Shown: one piece after another, positions 34,251-43,345 of the stretch | How the letters are laid out: every line of letters starts with the position of its first letter | How positions within the stretch are numbered: position 1 is the first letter of the stretch | Origin: Spongiibacteraceae bacterium UBA5047 | Lineage (GTDB): Bacteria; Pseudomonadota; Gammaproteobacteria; Pseudomonadales; Spongiibacteraceae | Assembly (NCBI GenBank): GCA_002415025.1 | Contig: DIBR01000070.1 | Location: 9,502 to 64,991 of the forward strand | Reading direction: 5' to 3' | Length of the DNA stretch: 55,490 bases | Made by a program: the position numbers and the translations under genes | Notes under the pieces: generated by a model | The model's database searches: none | Told to the model about the DNA's origin: nothing | The model's input: only the letters and a program-made list of their open reading frames with translations

Positions 34251-35211
34251 GCGGGGCGCAGCATTGATCTTCGTACTGCTGATTGTGGCAACGCTGTCTA
34301 TTATCGCCGTGCAAATTAATGAGCAGTTGCGATTCAATGTAAAACGTCTGGATAACCAGCGACAGAACAATCAGGCCTACTGGTATGCATTGGGGGGAGA
34401 GCAGCTGGCTATCAGTTTACTCAACCAAATCGGTGACGACGAGCGTACCCACCTTGGGCAAGCCTGGGCCACAGAAGATGCAGTGTTTCCCATTGACGGT
34501 GGCTTGTTACAGGGGCGGATTGTTGACGCCAGCGCCTGTTTTAACCTGAATAATTTGTTGGTTGTGCGCAATGCCGGTGAGGCAGAGCCCGCAGAAACAG
34601 CCTACGAAAAGCAGTTTGTCTCCATGCTTGAACTGTATGGCTTTGATCGCGCTCGCGCGCTGCAGTTGCGCGACCGGGTGCAGGACTGGGTTGACGAGGA
34701 TTTACAACCTCACGGTCTCTACGGTGCAGAAGACCTCGATTACAGCGACCGTGAACTTGCCTTTCAGGCCGCAAACAGCTTTTTTGTCAATGCCAGCGAG
34801 TTGAATTTGCTGATGGAATTTGAAGACAAGGAGGTTGATGCGCTCAATCAGGTCTTCTGCACCCTGCCCAAAACCGGTACATCGATTAACGTTAATACAC
34901 TCAGGGAAGGGCAGGCACCTTTTCTGGCCGCGCTACTGGCATCGACGATCAGCGTCGAAGATGCGTCGCAGCTGCTGAAACAACGCCCGGAGGGGGGGTG
35001 GGAAAGCGTCGATCAGTTTCTGTCTGATCCGGCGCTTGCGGGAAAGGAACTGCCCGAAGACTACCGGGACAAGCTGGCGGTGCAGTCGAGCTTCTTTCAT
35101 GCCACAATTAACGTCTTGTACCGCGACACGCAATTCAGCCTGATATCACAGATGACCATCGCCAATAAAAAAGCCAGCGTTCAATCGCGTCGATACGGAG
35201 AACTCTTTTGA
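34237..35211 (+). CDS. gspK: Type II secretion tip protein K
   Basis: 324 aa, larger than the other pseudopilins as is usual for K. Leader MVRRERG, cleavage before AALIFVLLIVATLSI with no Glu at +5, the family exception. A helical insertion (LRDRVQDWVDEDLQPHGLYGAED) and an NVNTLREGQAPFLAALL segment follow. Starts inside gspJ (14-bp overlap). It caps the pseudopilus. Confidence 0.95.
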   Translation: MVRRERGAALIFVLLIVATLSIIAVQINEQLRFNVKRLDNQRQNNQAYWYALGGEQLAISLLNQIGDDERTHLGQAWATEDAVFPIDGGLLQGRIVDASACFNLNNLLVVRNAGEAEPAETAYEKQFVSMLELYGFDRARALQLRDRVQDWVDEDLQPHGLYGAEDLDYSDRELAFQAANSFFVNASELNLLMEFEDKEVDALNQVFCTLPKTGTSINVNTLREGQAPFLAALLASTISVEDASQLLKQRPEGGWESVDQFLSDPALAGKELPEDYRDKLAVQSSFFHATINVLYRDTQFSLISQMTIANKKASVQSRRYGELF

Positions 35212-36410
35212 GCGAGCTGCTCTTACTTAACCTGCGCGACGCGGATTCTGCCGACACTCTGTGTGGTGACTGGCTGCTCTGGGAAAGTGCCCAGCAACGG
35301 GCCATAGATCGCGGTCAATTCAGCGCGACAAGCGTACCCGACGAGCTAAAGAGTTACAGCAGAACAACCCCCTGCATTGTGCTCGTGCCGGGCGAGCAGG
35401 TTGTGCAATTGGCGGTGACACTGCCCATCGCCGGTGCCAGCGCCGAAGCGGCTCTGCCTTATCAAGTGGAAGAGAAACTCAGCTGCGAGCTGGAGCGGGT
35501 TCATATCGCCCACGAAAAAATTCGAGCCGGCCAGCCCTGTCGCGTTTGGGTTGTTGAAAAAGACCTTATGGCTTGCTGGCATAGCTGGCTACAGAATTCC
35601 GGTTTGCGTGTGCGAGCCTTGGTGCCCGACTATTCGGTTTTCAAGGCGCCCGTGATTTTTCAGGACAGCCAGCGAACCGTGGCGCAATTGGGAAACTGTG
35701 CGGCGAGCATGGAGCGCGAGTTGTTTGCTTGTTGGCTGCCGGAGCCGGGCGCAGAACCCGCTGCCGTCCCGGTTTATTTGCAGCACGAAAATGGGGCTGC
35801 AGCATCGTCGTCCGGCAGGGGCGACGCCCGCGTAGTTGGCTCTCTTCTCGATGCTGCGGTGCGCCACTTTTCAATGCCGACGAACAATCTCTGCCACGGG
35901 GCCTACCTGCTACATGATGCGGTACAGGATACGCTGGCACTGCTGCGTTGGCCCGCCTTTGCCGCAGGCTTGGTGCTGGTGCTGCACTGGGCGCTATTGG
36001 CCGCGTCAGCGATCAATTTTTCGCAAGGGGCCGATCAGCTCGATGCGGCGGCCGAATCGGTTTATCGCGATACCTTTCCGGAAGCACGCAGAGTCGTGAA
36101 TGCGCGCAGCCAGATGAAGAGCCAGCTGAACGCGCTTGAAAGCCAGCGTGGTGACGCTGGTTTGTTGCCCGTCCTCGCTCCGATTGCTACGGCGTTTAAA
36201 GGCCAGTCGAGCATTACCGTTACCCAACTGGTATTTCAAAACCAGAGTGGCAGTGTGCGCCTCGCTGTAGACGCGCAAAACTATGCAGCGATCGATGCGT
36301 TTAGTGGTCAGCTCGAAGGTCAGCGCTTGCAGGTCAGTCGAGGTACTTTTCGTCAGAATGGCGAATTGATTAGTGGACAGCTCATTATTAGCAAAGGAGC
36401 TGAACAGTAA
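35208..36410 (+). CDS. gspL: Type II secretion protein L
   Basis: 400 aa. Cytoplasmic actin-like domain (about 1-240), including IVLVPGEQVVQLAVTLP, that binds GspE; one transmembrane segment about 248-268; periplasmic ferredoxin-like domain at the C terminus. The TTG start at 35208 overlaps the gspK stop and has GGAG 8 bases upstream. Confidence 0.93.
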   Translation: MSELLLLNLRDADSADTLCGDWLLWESAQQRAIDRGQFSATSVPDELKSYSRTTPCIVLVPGEQVVQLAVTLPIAGASAEAALPYQVEEKLSCELERVHIAHEKIRAGQPCRVWVVEKDLMACWHSWLQNSGLRVRALVPDYSVFKAPVIFQDSQRTVAQLGNCAASMERELFACWLPEPGAEPAAVPVYLQHENGAAASSSGRGDARVVGSLLDAAVRHFSMPTNNLCHGAYLLHDAVQDTLALLRWPAFAAGLVLVLHWALLAASAINFSQGADQLDAAAESVYRDTFPEARRVVNARSQMKSQLNALESQRGDAGLLPVLAPIATAFKGQSSITVTQLVFQNQSGSVRLAVDAQNYAAIDAFSGQLEGQRLQVSRGTFRQNGELISGQLIISKGAEQ

Positions 36411-36931
36411 TGGATTGGCGAAACCGCATAGTACACAGGTTTAATCTGGATAAAATTGACTGGAAACTGAGCCAGCGGACCGAGAGCGAGCGCAAGACCG
36501 TCTATATTGGTGTGGCCGTCGGCGTTCCACTGATTATCTGGCTGGCCATCTGGCAGCCGCTGTTGTCCTGGCGTGCAGAATCCGAACAGCGTTACGACAG
36601 TCGCGCACAAACTCTTGAATGGATGCAGGCAGCGGCGGCGACTATCCGGGCGCACCGCCAGTCAGGGAAATCCGGCGCCGGGGGATTCAGCGGTTCGCCG
36701 GAGCAAATGATTACCCGCTCGGCTGCGGCATTGGGTTTGGCAATCTCGAGAATCGAACCCTCTGGCGAACGGCGCTTCAATGTTTTCTTTGCAGATGCAG
36801 CCTACAAACCCTTTCTGCAGTTTGTTGACCAGATGCAAAAGCAGGGCTTGATTATTGAATCGCTGACCATGGGGCAGCTGCCACAGCCCGGACGGGTGTC
36901 CATTCGCATGACGCTGGAATCTGCCCTGTGA
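36410..36931 (+). CDS. gspM: Type II secretion protein M
   Basis: 173 aa. Short cytoplasmic N terminus, one transmembrane helix about 31-48, periplasmic domain with SPEQMITRSAAALGLAISRI and FLQFVDQMQKQGLIIESL. It partners GspL. ATG 36410 shares a base with the gspL stop (TAATG). Confidence 0.92.
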   Translation: MDWRNRIVHRFNLDKIDWKLSQRTESERKTVYIGVAVGVPLIIWLAIWQPLLSWRAESEQRYDSRAQTLEWMQAAAATIRAHRQSGKSGAGGFSGSPEQMITRSAAALGLAISRIEPSGERRFNVFFADAAYKPFLQFVDQMQKQGLIIESLTMGQLPQPGRVSIRMTLESAL

Positions 36932-37647
36932 CGGTAAAGCGAGCTTTAATCCTCTATTGCGTGGTGTTCGTGCTCGCGCTGCCACTGACTTTTCCGGTGC
37001 ATTTGATAGCGGGCTTTATCAGTCTTCCTGAGGGTGTTGCCAGTGCAGCCCCGAAAGGTTCGCTCTGGTCTGTGCATCTCGATTGGGTTCAGGCAGGTTC
37101 TCTACGCGTGAATAATCTCAGAGCCAGGCCTTCGATTGTCGGCTTGTTTCAGGGTGCTCCTCTTAAACTGTCGATCGCGGAGCCGGTAGCCCTTGCAGCG
37201 AAGGTTGGCGACGCAGAGGGCGGCGCCATTGTGCGCGATCTTGAAGCCGTCACCCGGCTGGATGCCGTGCGTGACATGTTGAATATTCCGCTCCTGGGCG
37301 TTGACGCATCCATTATTTTGACGATCGAGGAAGGGCGCGTCGCCGGGAGTAATTGCCAGGCGCTGGCGGGGCAACTTGAACTTTCGGATTTTGCCGGCAA
37401 TATCGAGGGTTTGCCGCAACTGAAAGCAATAACGGGCACGCTGAGCTGCGAGGCGGGCCGGGTTGTTTTAACGGTCAACCCGGACAACAGCCTGCGCCTT
37501 TCTGGTACGGCGGTGTTTTCTGCCAATGGCCACTATCAGGTCAATATGGTGGCCGAACCGCCGTCAGGCCCGCTGTTTGAAACCTTTATGGACTTACTCG
37601 GGCAGCCGCGCGATGGTAAACGCTTCCAGCTCAATTTCCGCTCCTGA
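36928..37647 (+). CDS. gspN: Type II secretion protein N
   Basis: 239 aa. An N-terminal hydrophobic helix (about 5-23), then a beta-rich periplasmic domain with FISLPEGVASAAPKGSLW and GHYQVNMVAEPPSGPL, as in GspN. GTG 36928 overlaps the gspM stop by 4 bp. GspN is absent in some T2SS operons; its role in the platform is poorly defined. The 3' end overlaps rsmJ by 35 bp. Confidence 0.9.
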   Translation: MTVKRALILYCVVFVLALPLTFPVHLIAGFISLPEGVASAAPKGSLWSVHLDWVQAGSLRVNNLRARPSIVGLFQGAPLKLSIAEPVALAAKVGDAEGGAIVRDLEAVTRLDAVRDMLNIPLLGVDASIILTIEEGRVAGSNCQALAGQLELSDFAGNIEGLPQLKAITGTLSCEAGRVVLTVNPDNSLRLSGTAVFSANGHYQVNMVAEPPSGPLFETFMDLLGQPRDGKRFQLNFRS

Positions 37648-38407
37648 TCTTTGTATATTGACTGACGGTGACCCGCCGGGCAGCGTTGCCGAGAGTAAAC
37701 TCGCCCGTCATTTAAATATTCCCTGTCTGTCGACGCAGCAATCTCTGGATCGTGCCGGTTTGTATCTTCAGTTTCGTGACGGGCAATTGAGACTTGGCCG
37801 TTTGGGCGCGCGCGAACATCCGGTTGCGGTCGATTTTGTTTCGTCTTTGATCAATCCTCGTCGCGGCCCCGAATTGCTATTGAAAGCAATAGGGGCAATG
37901 CCATCGCGCCACACAGTTGTAGATGCGACTGCAGGCTTGGGCCGCGATAGTGTGATATTGCTCGGTGCGGGTTACAAGGTCACGATGATTGAAGAAAATC
38001 CGGTGGCGGTAGCCTTGCTGAACGATGCTCTGGCACGCTTGCGCAAGGAGTTGGCAACGTCCAGCCATGCAGACAAAATTGCCTTGTTGGCGGGGCAGGC
38101 CGAGCAGGTGTTGCCTACGCTTGCGCAACAGGATGGTGCCGATGTGATTTACCTTGACCCGATGTTTGCCGCCTCGGGTAAGTCGGCACTGGTAAAGAAA
38201 GACATGCAGCTGTTCCAGAGTTTGCTGGGTCACGGCGGCGACGCTGCTGAATTACTGGAAGTGGCTTTATCGACGGCAAAGTATCGCGTTGTAGTGAAGC
38301 GCGCCATCAAAGCTCAGCCTCTGGCAGACCGCCAACCGACATTGTCGGTGAGCGGTAAAGCGGTGCGTTTTGACGTGTACGCGCTGAGAAGCCTCAAGCG
38401 CGATTAG
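37613..38407 (+). CDS. rsmJ: 16S rRNA (guanine1516-N2)-methyltransferase
   Basis: 264 aa, SAM-dependent methyltransferase of the RsmJ/YhiQ family. SAM motif DATAGLGRDSVIL, then VTMIEENPVAVALL, and the catalytic motif YLDPMF. ATG 37613 lies within gspN; a further upstream start is unlikely. Linking an rRNA modification gene to a secretion operon seems fortuitous. Its stop overlaps the dapE stop on the other strand by 4 bp (38404-38407). Confidence 0.93.
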   Translation: MVNASSSISAPDLCILTDGDPPGSVAESKLARHLNIPCLSTQQSLDRAGLYLQFRDGQLRLGRLGAREHPVAVDFVSSLINPRRGPELLLKAIGAMPSRHTVVDATAGLGRDSVILLGAGYKVTMIEENPVAVALLNDALARLRKELATSSHADKIALLAGQAEQVLPTLAQQDGADVIYLDPMFAASGKSALVKKDMQLFQSLLGHGGDAAELLEVALSTAKYRVVVKRAIKAQPLADRQPTLSVSGKAVRFDVYALRSLKRD

Positions 38408-39564
38408 TCAGAAGTAGCCAGAAGATTTTGCAGTATCTGACGGTAGATGACTGACAGGGTGTCCAGATCTTCGTGGCGCACGCATTCGTCTACCTTGTGA
38501 ATAGTGGCATTGACCGGCCCCAGCTCAACCACCTGACTGCCGGTGGGTGCAATAAATCGCCCGTCGGAGGTGCCGCCCGCGGTGGAGAGTTTTCCCTCAT
38601 ACCCGGTAACGGATTTTATTGCCGCCATGGTTGCCGTCACCAGTTCGCCTTCTGCAGTCAAAAAGGGTTCGCCACTGAGATTCCAGTCCAGCTCGGTATC
38701 CAGATCGTACTTGTCGAGTATGGCCTGAGTTCTGCGCTTCAGGTCGTCCGCCGTGGTTTCCGTTGAAAAGCGAAAATTAAATACTACCTCCAATGAGCCG
38801 GGTATAACGTTGGTTGCGCCGGTTCCGCTATGAATATTGGAGATCTGAAAGCTGGTTGCAGGGAAGTGTGCGTTGCCCTGGTCCCATTCGGTCGCGGCGA
38901 GTTCAGCCAGCGCGGGCGCCGCCAGGTGCACCGGGTTCTTAGCGAGGTGCGGGTAGGCAACGTGGCCTTGAATGCCGTTGACCTGCATTCGACAACCGAG
39001 GGAGCCACGGCGGCCGTTCTTGATAACGTCACCAACCCGCTCCGTTGAAGAAGGTTCGCCAACAATACAACAATCAATATGTTCGCCCTGATTCTGCAGC
39101 CACTCAACCACTTTCACGGTACCGTTGATAGCCGGGCCTTCCTCGTCGCTGGTGATGAGATAGGCAATGCGGCCCTTGTGGTCGGGGTGGTCGGCCACAA
39201 AGGTCTCGCAAGCCGTTACCATGGCTGCCAGACTGCCTTTCATATCGGCAGCGCCGCGACCAAACAGGTAGCCGTCTTTCAGGGTGGGTTCAAAGGGTGG
39301 CGTACGCCATTCGCTGGCGGGGCCGGTGGGCACTACATCCGTATGGCCCGCGAAGCAGACCAGGGGGCCGGGGGCATCGCCACGGCGCACGGCCCAAAAA
39401 TTTTTAACCTCGCCAAAGTTTAGCTCGGTGCAGTCAAAACCGATGGTGCGGAGGCGTTGCATCATCATCGCCTGGCATTCGGCGTCCTCCGGCGTAACGG
39501 AGCTTTGACGTATTAAATCCATTGCCAGCGACAGCGTGGCGCTTGTATTTTTAGGAGAGGGCAT
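38404..39564 (-). CDS. dapE: Succinyl-diaminopimelate desuccinylase
   Basis: 386-aa dinuclear zinc M20-family hydrolase: N-succinyl-LL-DAP to LL-DAP plus succinate. Ligands in FAGHTDVVPTGP, GRGAADMKGSLAA and TSDEEGPAINGT; the substrate region includes SNIHSGTGATNVIPG. ATG 39564 gives 11 residues more than the E. coli protein. The Shine-Dalgarno sequence is modest, so a start at a later Met is possible. It diverges from the acyl-CoA ligase with a 202-bp gap. Confidence 0.96.
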   Translation of the reverse strand: MPSPKNTSATLSLAMDLIRQSSVTPEDAECQAMMMQRLRTIGFDCTELNFGEVKNFWAVRRGDAPGPLVCFAGHTDVVPTGPASEWRTPPFEPTLKDGYLFGRGAADMKGSLAAMVTACETFVADHPDHKGRIAYLITSDEEGPAINGTVKVVEWLQNQGEHIDCCIVGEPSSTERVGDVIKNGRRGSLGCRMQVNGIQGHVAYPHLAKNPVHLAAPALAELAATEWDQGNAHFPATSFQISNIHSGTGATNVIPGSLEVVFNFRFSTETTADDLKRRTQAILDKYDLDTELDWNLSGEPFLTAEGELVTATMAAIKSVTGYEGKLSTAGGTSDGRFIAPTGSQVVELGPVNATIHKVDECVRHEDLDTLSVIYRQILQNLLATSD

Positions 39565-39766
39565 TCCAGATATTACCTTGCCATTCGTTAATGCCATTCT
39601 AACAGACATTTGCGTAAGCTCGGCGCTTTGACGTGCTTCGATTGGCTGCAGTCAGTCAGTGACAGAAGCGCTCAGGCTCAGCAAATTTTGGCAAGAATCG
39701 TCATAGTCTGCCGTTGTTGGCTTGGCTACCATTAAGCGTTTATGAATAATCGACCCAGAGGGCACT

Positions 39767-41374
39767 ATGAGTATCGACTTCGACGTAGCGTCAACCGCCG
39801 CACAGTATGAGTTTGCCGATCAGGATATTCCCCAGCTGTTGCGCCATTGGGCAACGCATAAACCCGATCACCCATTCTTTGTGTGGGAGCCTGTATCCGG
39901 CGACCACAAGACCTGGACCTACAAGCAGTTCGACGAAGAGACTTCGGCGCTGGCGGCAGGCCTTCACGGCAAAGGCATCAAAAAGGGTGACAAAGTTCTG
40001 GTGCATGCAGAAAACTGCCCGGAAATGGTGTTGAGCTGGTATGCCTGTGCCAAGTTGGGTGCCGTTGCCGTTACGACCAACACCCGTTCTGTGGGAGGGG
40101 AGATCGAATACTTCGCCGGTCATACCGGCGCTGTGGCCGCAATTACCCAGCCCAAATTTGTGGATCAGATTCGCGATAATGCCAAGTCGGTAAAATGGAT
40201 TGCCGTCACCGCTGACAATTCCGGTGAGCCTGCGGACGAAGCCACCCGTAATCACGGTCTGGACTCGTTCGACAGTTTGTTTGGCAAAGCAGAGGATGCA
40301 CCCCGGCGCGATGCAGAGCCGCTGCTGCCCGCCGGTATTATGTTTACCTCAGGTACCACGTCGCTGCCCAAGGCGGTTGTTCATACGCATGCGAATGCGC
40401 TGTGGGCAGGTCGCACGGGGCCGATCAATCTTAATATGACCGGTGATGATACCTACCTCGCGTTCCTGCCGTTTTTCCACGTGAATGCCCAAAGCTGGGC
40501 CTTTTGGAGCACGCTGGGTTGTGGCGGCACGGTGGTATTGCAGCCCAAGTTTTCTGCCAGCCGCTTTTGGGAAGTCATTAACAAACACAAGGTTACTCAT
40601 GTGTCCTTGATCCCCTTTGTTTTCAAGGCCATTGGTGCCCAGCCGGTGCCCGAGCACACCCTGAAGGTGGGGGCGCTCGGTATTATCTGGCATGAGATTA
40701 AGGGCTGGTTGAATCTGGATGTTCTCGCGTGCTGGGGTATGACCGAAACCGTTATTCACGCCACGCGCTCGGACTTCAGTCAAGTGTGGCCGCAGGGGTC
40801 TATCGGCAAGCCAACTCCGGGTTACCGTTTTGCAGTTGTGGACCCGGAAAGCGGCAAGCTTTGCGGGAAAGACGAAATTGGTGAGTTGTGGGTGCAGGGC
40901 ACACGCGGGGTGCAGTTATTTCTGGAGTACTACAACAACCCCGAAGCCAACGCCAAGGCCTTTACTGACAACGGATGGTTTCAGACCGGTGATATGGTCA
41001 AAATTGGCGATGAGGGCCATTTCTATTTCTGCGACCGTGACAAGGATGCGCTGAAAGTTGGCGGCGAAAATGTGTCTGCCCGCCAGGTCGAAGAAACCTG
41101 TATGCAAGTGGGCGGCATCGGCGAAATTGCTATCGTAGCCAAATCCCATGAGATGCTGGATATGGTGCCGGTGGCCTTCGTTATCAAGGGAATGGGTGCG
41201 CCGGAAGATGACGCCGCCTTTGAGCAGCAGATTATTGAACACTGCAAAGCCAATCTGGCTGACTTTAAGGTGCCGCGCGCGGTGTATTTTGTTGATGAAT
41301 TTCCGCGTGCTACGCTGGATAAAGTCGCCAAAAACAAACTGCGTGAAATTGCCGACGAAAAGCCGGCAGTTTAG
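39767..41374 (+). CDS. AMP-dependent acyl-CoA synthetase/ligase
   Basis: 535-aa ANL-superfamily enzyme that activates a carboxylic acid as acyl-AMP then acyl-CoA. Motifs: P-loop MFTSGTTSLPKAVVHTH, A5 motif CWGMTETVIHA, A7 GWFQTGDMV and the A8 hinge RDKDALKVGGENVSARQ. The catalytic Lys is in LDKVAKNKLRE. AGAGGG lies before ATG 39767. The substrate, medium/long fatty or terpenoid acid, cannot be fixed. It might serve the catabolic genes at 14-20 kb but is far from them. Confidence 0.92.
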   Translation: MSIDFDVASTAAQYEFADQDIPQLLRHWATHKPDHPFFVWEPVSGDHKTWTYKQFDEETSALAAGLHGKGIKKGDKVLVHAENCPEMVLSWYACAKLGAVAVTTNTRSVGGEIEYFAGHTGAVAAITQPKFVDQIRDNAKSVKWIAVTADNSGEPADEATRNHGLDSFDSLFGKAEDAPRRDAEPLLPAGIMFTSGTTSLPKAVVHTHANALWAGRTGPINLNMTGDDTYLAFLPFFHVNAQSWAFWSTLGCGGTVVLQPKFSASRFWEVINKHKVTHVSLIPFVFKAIGAQPVPEHTLKVGALGIIWHEIKGWLNLDVLACWGMTETVIHATRSDFSQVWPQGSIGKPTPGYRFAVVDPESGKLCGKDEIGELWVQGTRGVQLFLEYYNNPEANAKAFTDNGWFQTGDMVKIGDEGHFYFCDRDKDALKVGGENVSARQVEETCMQVGGIGEIAIVAKSHEMLDMVPVAFVIKGMGAPEDDAAFEQQIIEHCKANLADFKVPRAVYFVDEFPRATLDKVAKNKLREIADEKPAV

Positions 41375-41396
41375 AATCTAACATCAAAACTGACAT

Positions 41397-41423
41397 ATTG
41401 CCGGCGACGATGTTGCCGGCAAT
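41397..41423. terminator. Hairpin after the acyl-CoA ligase
   Basis: ATTGCCGGC and GCCGGCAAT form a perfect 9-bp stem with a 9-nt loop, 23 bp after the ligase stop. No U-tract follows, so intrinsic termination is uncertain. Confidence 0.6.
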
Positions 41424-41525
41424 TATCCCATCACTTTCCGCAACGGAAATTTCACCAAGCCTTCTTAATTCTGTCACTGCTGAATTCTACTCTGTCTGTC
41501 ACCTGAAATGCAGAGGAGTCAGGGC

Positions 41526-41699
41526 ATGCACTATTTTTCGAATTCAACCGGCCCCGGCCACGAGCAATTGCGCCGGGAAATTGAACAGCAGGTGAGCGAG
41601 TTTTTGGCCGGGGGCGGAAAAATCGATTGCCTGGTATCGCCGCGCCTGGAGCCTAACCGGCATGTGCAGGTACGCGGCAACCTGGTAGTGGATCAGTAA
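41526..41699 (+). CDS. 57-aa small protein of unknown function
   Basis: ATG 41526 with GAGGAG 8 bases upstream. Product: MHYFSNSTGPGHEQLRREIE..., a helix, then SEFLAGGGKIDCLVSP and a charged C terminus. The EFLA-GGGKI motif resembles the C-terminal segment of SutA-like RNA-polymerase-associated proteins of pseudomonads, but similarity is short and from memory. It sits alone between the ligase and a REP-like palindrome. Good ribosome-binding site and composition make it likely real. Confidence 0.65.
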   Translation: MHYFSNSTGPGHEQLRREIEQQVSEFLAGGGKIDCLVSPRLEPNRHVQVRGNLVVDQ

Positions 41700-41708
41700 C
41701 GCCAGATA

Positions 41709-41776
41709 ATTCGCCTGCAGGGCAGGCTCCCACAAGGCCGGACAAAGTAGTGTGGGAGCTTGCCCTGCAAGCGAAT
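41709..41776. repeat. REP-like palindrome, copy 2
   Basis: The best copy: arms of 26 bp starting ATTCGCCTGCAGGGC and ending CTCCCACA at 41709-41734, and their near-perfect complement at 41751-41776, with a 16-nt spacer. It ends 7 bp before the dapD stop, between convergent genes. Confidence 0.9.
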
Positions 41777-41783
41777 AGGGCGA

Positions 41784-42818
41784 TCAGTTGTGCGCGTGCA
41801 GTGCTTCATTCAGCTCAATGGCTGACTTGTTGGTCAAGGCCTCGATCGCACCGGTTTTTGAATTGCGGCGGAACAACAGGTCTGATTGACCCGCCAACTC
41901 ACGCGCTTTCACATTTTTTACCGCGGCTCCTTTATCGTCGAGCATGGCGACAATGCTGCCGGCCGTGATGTAGAGTCCGGCTTCTACCGTGCAGCGATCA
42001 CCCAGGGGAATGCCGACGCCGGCATTGGCGCCTACCAGACACTCCTTTCCAAGAGAGATAATCACGTTGTTGCCGCCCGACAGGGTGCCCATGGTGGAAG
42101 CGCCGCCGCCGAGATCGGAACCGGCACCCAGCATTACACCGGCAGAAATACGGCCCTCGACCATGCCGGGCCCTTCAGTGCCGGCATTAAAGTTGACGAA
42201 GCCTTCATGCATGATAGTGGTGCCTTCACCAAGATAGGCGCCAAGGCGCACGCGGGCGGTATGTGCAACGCGCACGCCACCGGGCACAACGTAGTTGGCC
42301 ATCTTCGGAAATTTGTCTACCGACATGACTTCCAGTACGCCGCCTTGCAGTCGGGCTTCCAGTTGTCGCTCCGTCAGCTCATCAATGGCGATTGCGCCCT
42401 GGTTCGTCCACGCGACATTGGGCAGAACACCAAACATGCCATCGAGCTTGATGGTGTGAGGCTTTACCAGGCGGTGAGAGAGCAGGTGGAGTTTCAGATA
42501 CACTTCGGGTACGGAAGCTGGCGCTTCGTCGTTGCTCAACAGCGTAGCGACCAACGGTTGGGTGCTGCTGGAAAGCGTAGCGCAGGTTTGTGCCAGTTCG
42601 GCGTCAACGGACTTGAGTGCTTCCGATAGTGCGATCATGCGTGCTGCGTCGAGGCCGATTGCGTGGTTGCCGCCGCTGAAGGCGAGAGTGTCGACCAGAA
42701 CCTTGCTGACTTCTGCCGAGGGCGAGATCAGGGGGCTAGGGTAGAAAACTTCCAGCCATTCGCCTTTGCTATTGTGGGTGCCGACACCGATGCCAACGCT
42801 AAAAAGTGAAGTTGTCAT
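41784..42818 (-). CDS. dapD: 2,3,4,5-tetrahydropyridine-2,6-dicarboxylate N-succinyltransferase
   Basis: 344 aa, the long pseudomonad-type DapD with a left-handed beta-helix (LRG-ARIHEG type: RLGAYLGEGTTIMHEG, GRISAGVMLGAGSDLGGG, VGANAGVGIPLGDRC). It succinylates tetrahydrodipicolinate using succinyl-CoA. Downstream of the ArsC/Spx-like gene (7 bp between), so probably cotranscribed with it. Confidence 0.96.
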   Translation of the reverse strand: MTTSLFSVGIGVGTHNSKGEWLEVFYPSPLISPSAEVSKVLVDTLAFSGGNHAIGLDAARMIALSEALKSVDAELAQTCATLSSSTQPLVATLLSNDEAPASVPEVYLKLHLLSHRLVKPHTIKLDGMFGVLPNVAWTNQGAIAIDELTERQLEARLQGGVLEVMSVDKFPKMANYVVPGGVRVAHTARVRLGAYLGEGTTIMHEGFVNFNAGTEGPGMVEGRISAGVMLGAGSDLGGGASTMGTLSGGNNVIISLGKECLVGANAGVGIPLGDRCTVEAGLYITAGSIVAMLDDKGAAVKNVKARELAGQSDLLFRRNSKTGAIEALTNKSAIELNEALHAHN

Positions 42819-42825
42819 AGCTTAC

Positions 42826-43173
42826 CTACCGGGTTTTAAGAAGAGTTGAATACTGGTCGGCGGAAAAGCCGACGGCGACGCTTTGTCGGGTTTCGAGTAC
42901 GGGGCGTTTGATCAGTGTGGGGTGTTCTGCCAGCAGGCTGATTATAGCGGCCTCGTTGTTCAATGATTTCTGCGACTCGCTTAGCTGCTTCCAGGTGGTA
43001 CTGCGCTTGTTGAGCAGGCTGTCGCCAACCGATTTCAGCCAATGCTGAAGTTGGGGAGTTTGCAGCGGGGTTTCGCGAAAATCGCTGAATTCGTGGTCGA
43101 TATTGTGCTGTTCCAGCCACTTGCGGGCCTTGCGCACAGTGTCGCAGTTTTTGATGCCGTAGAGTTTGATCAT
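42826..43173 (-). CDS. ArsC/Spx-family reductase-like protein
   Basis: 115 aa, thioredoxin-fold with one N-terminal Cys in KLYGIKNCDTVRKARKWL, then HEFSDFRETP and RPVLE. The motif resembles YffB-type proteins, a group near dapD/dapE in many gammaproteobacteria. No second conserved Cys at the CxxC position, so it is not a classical redox dithiol. Function not defined. Located 7 bp before dapD. Confidence 0.88.
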   Translation of the reverse strand: MIKLYGIKNCDTVRKARKWLEQHNIDHEFSDFRETPLQTPQLQHWLKSVGDSLLNKRSTTWKQLSESQKSLNNEAAIISLLAEHPTLIKRPVLETRQSVAVGFSADQYSTLLKTR

Positions 43174-43280
43174 TGCCGCTGTCGCTAAAATCAGGGCAGC
43201 GCAGAATAGCAGATTGCGGCTGCGGTTTCACGGCGCGTTTGTGGGAGACTCTATGTTGTTTGGCAAGGGCCTCTGAGAAT

Positions 43281-43342
43281 ATTGCGCCTGCAAGGCAGGC
43301 TCCTACAAAGACAGCCGGTGGGAACTCGCCCTGTAAGCGAAG
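43281..43342. repeat. REP-like palindrome, copy 3
   Basis: A more degenerate copy: left arm ATTGCGCCTGCAAGGCAGGC TCCTACA and right arm GGGAACTCGCCCTGTAAGCGAA, several mismatches, spacer 12-15 nt. It lies 4 bp from the nth stop. The extra TTTGTGGGAGACTC at 43238-43251 may be a remnant half-copy. Confidence 0.75.
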
Positions 43343-43345
43343 AAT

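Noticed and set aside
41886..42629. 247-codon plus-strand reading frame opposite dapD
   Set aside because: It lies wholly antisense to dapD, lacks a ribosome-binding site and shows no family motif; dapD is certain.
24416..43342. CRISPR interpretation of the three similar palindromes
   Set aside because: They are isolated, thousands of bases apart, without regular spacers or cas genes; REP-like elements fit better.
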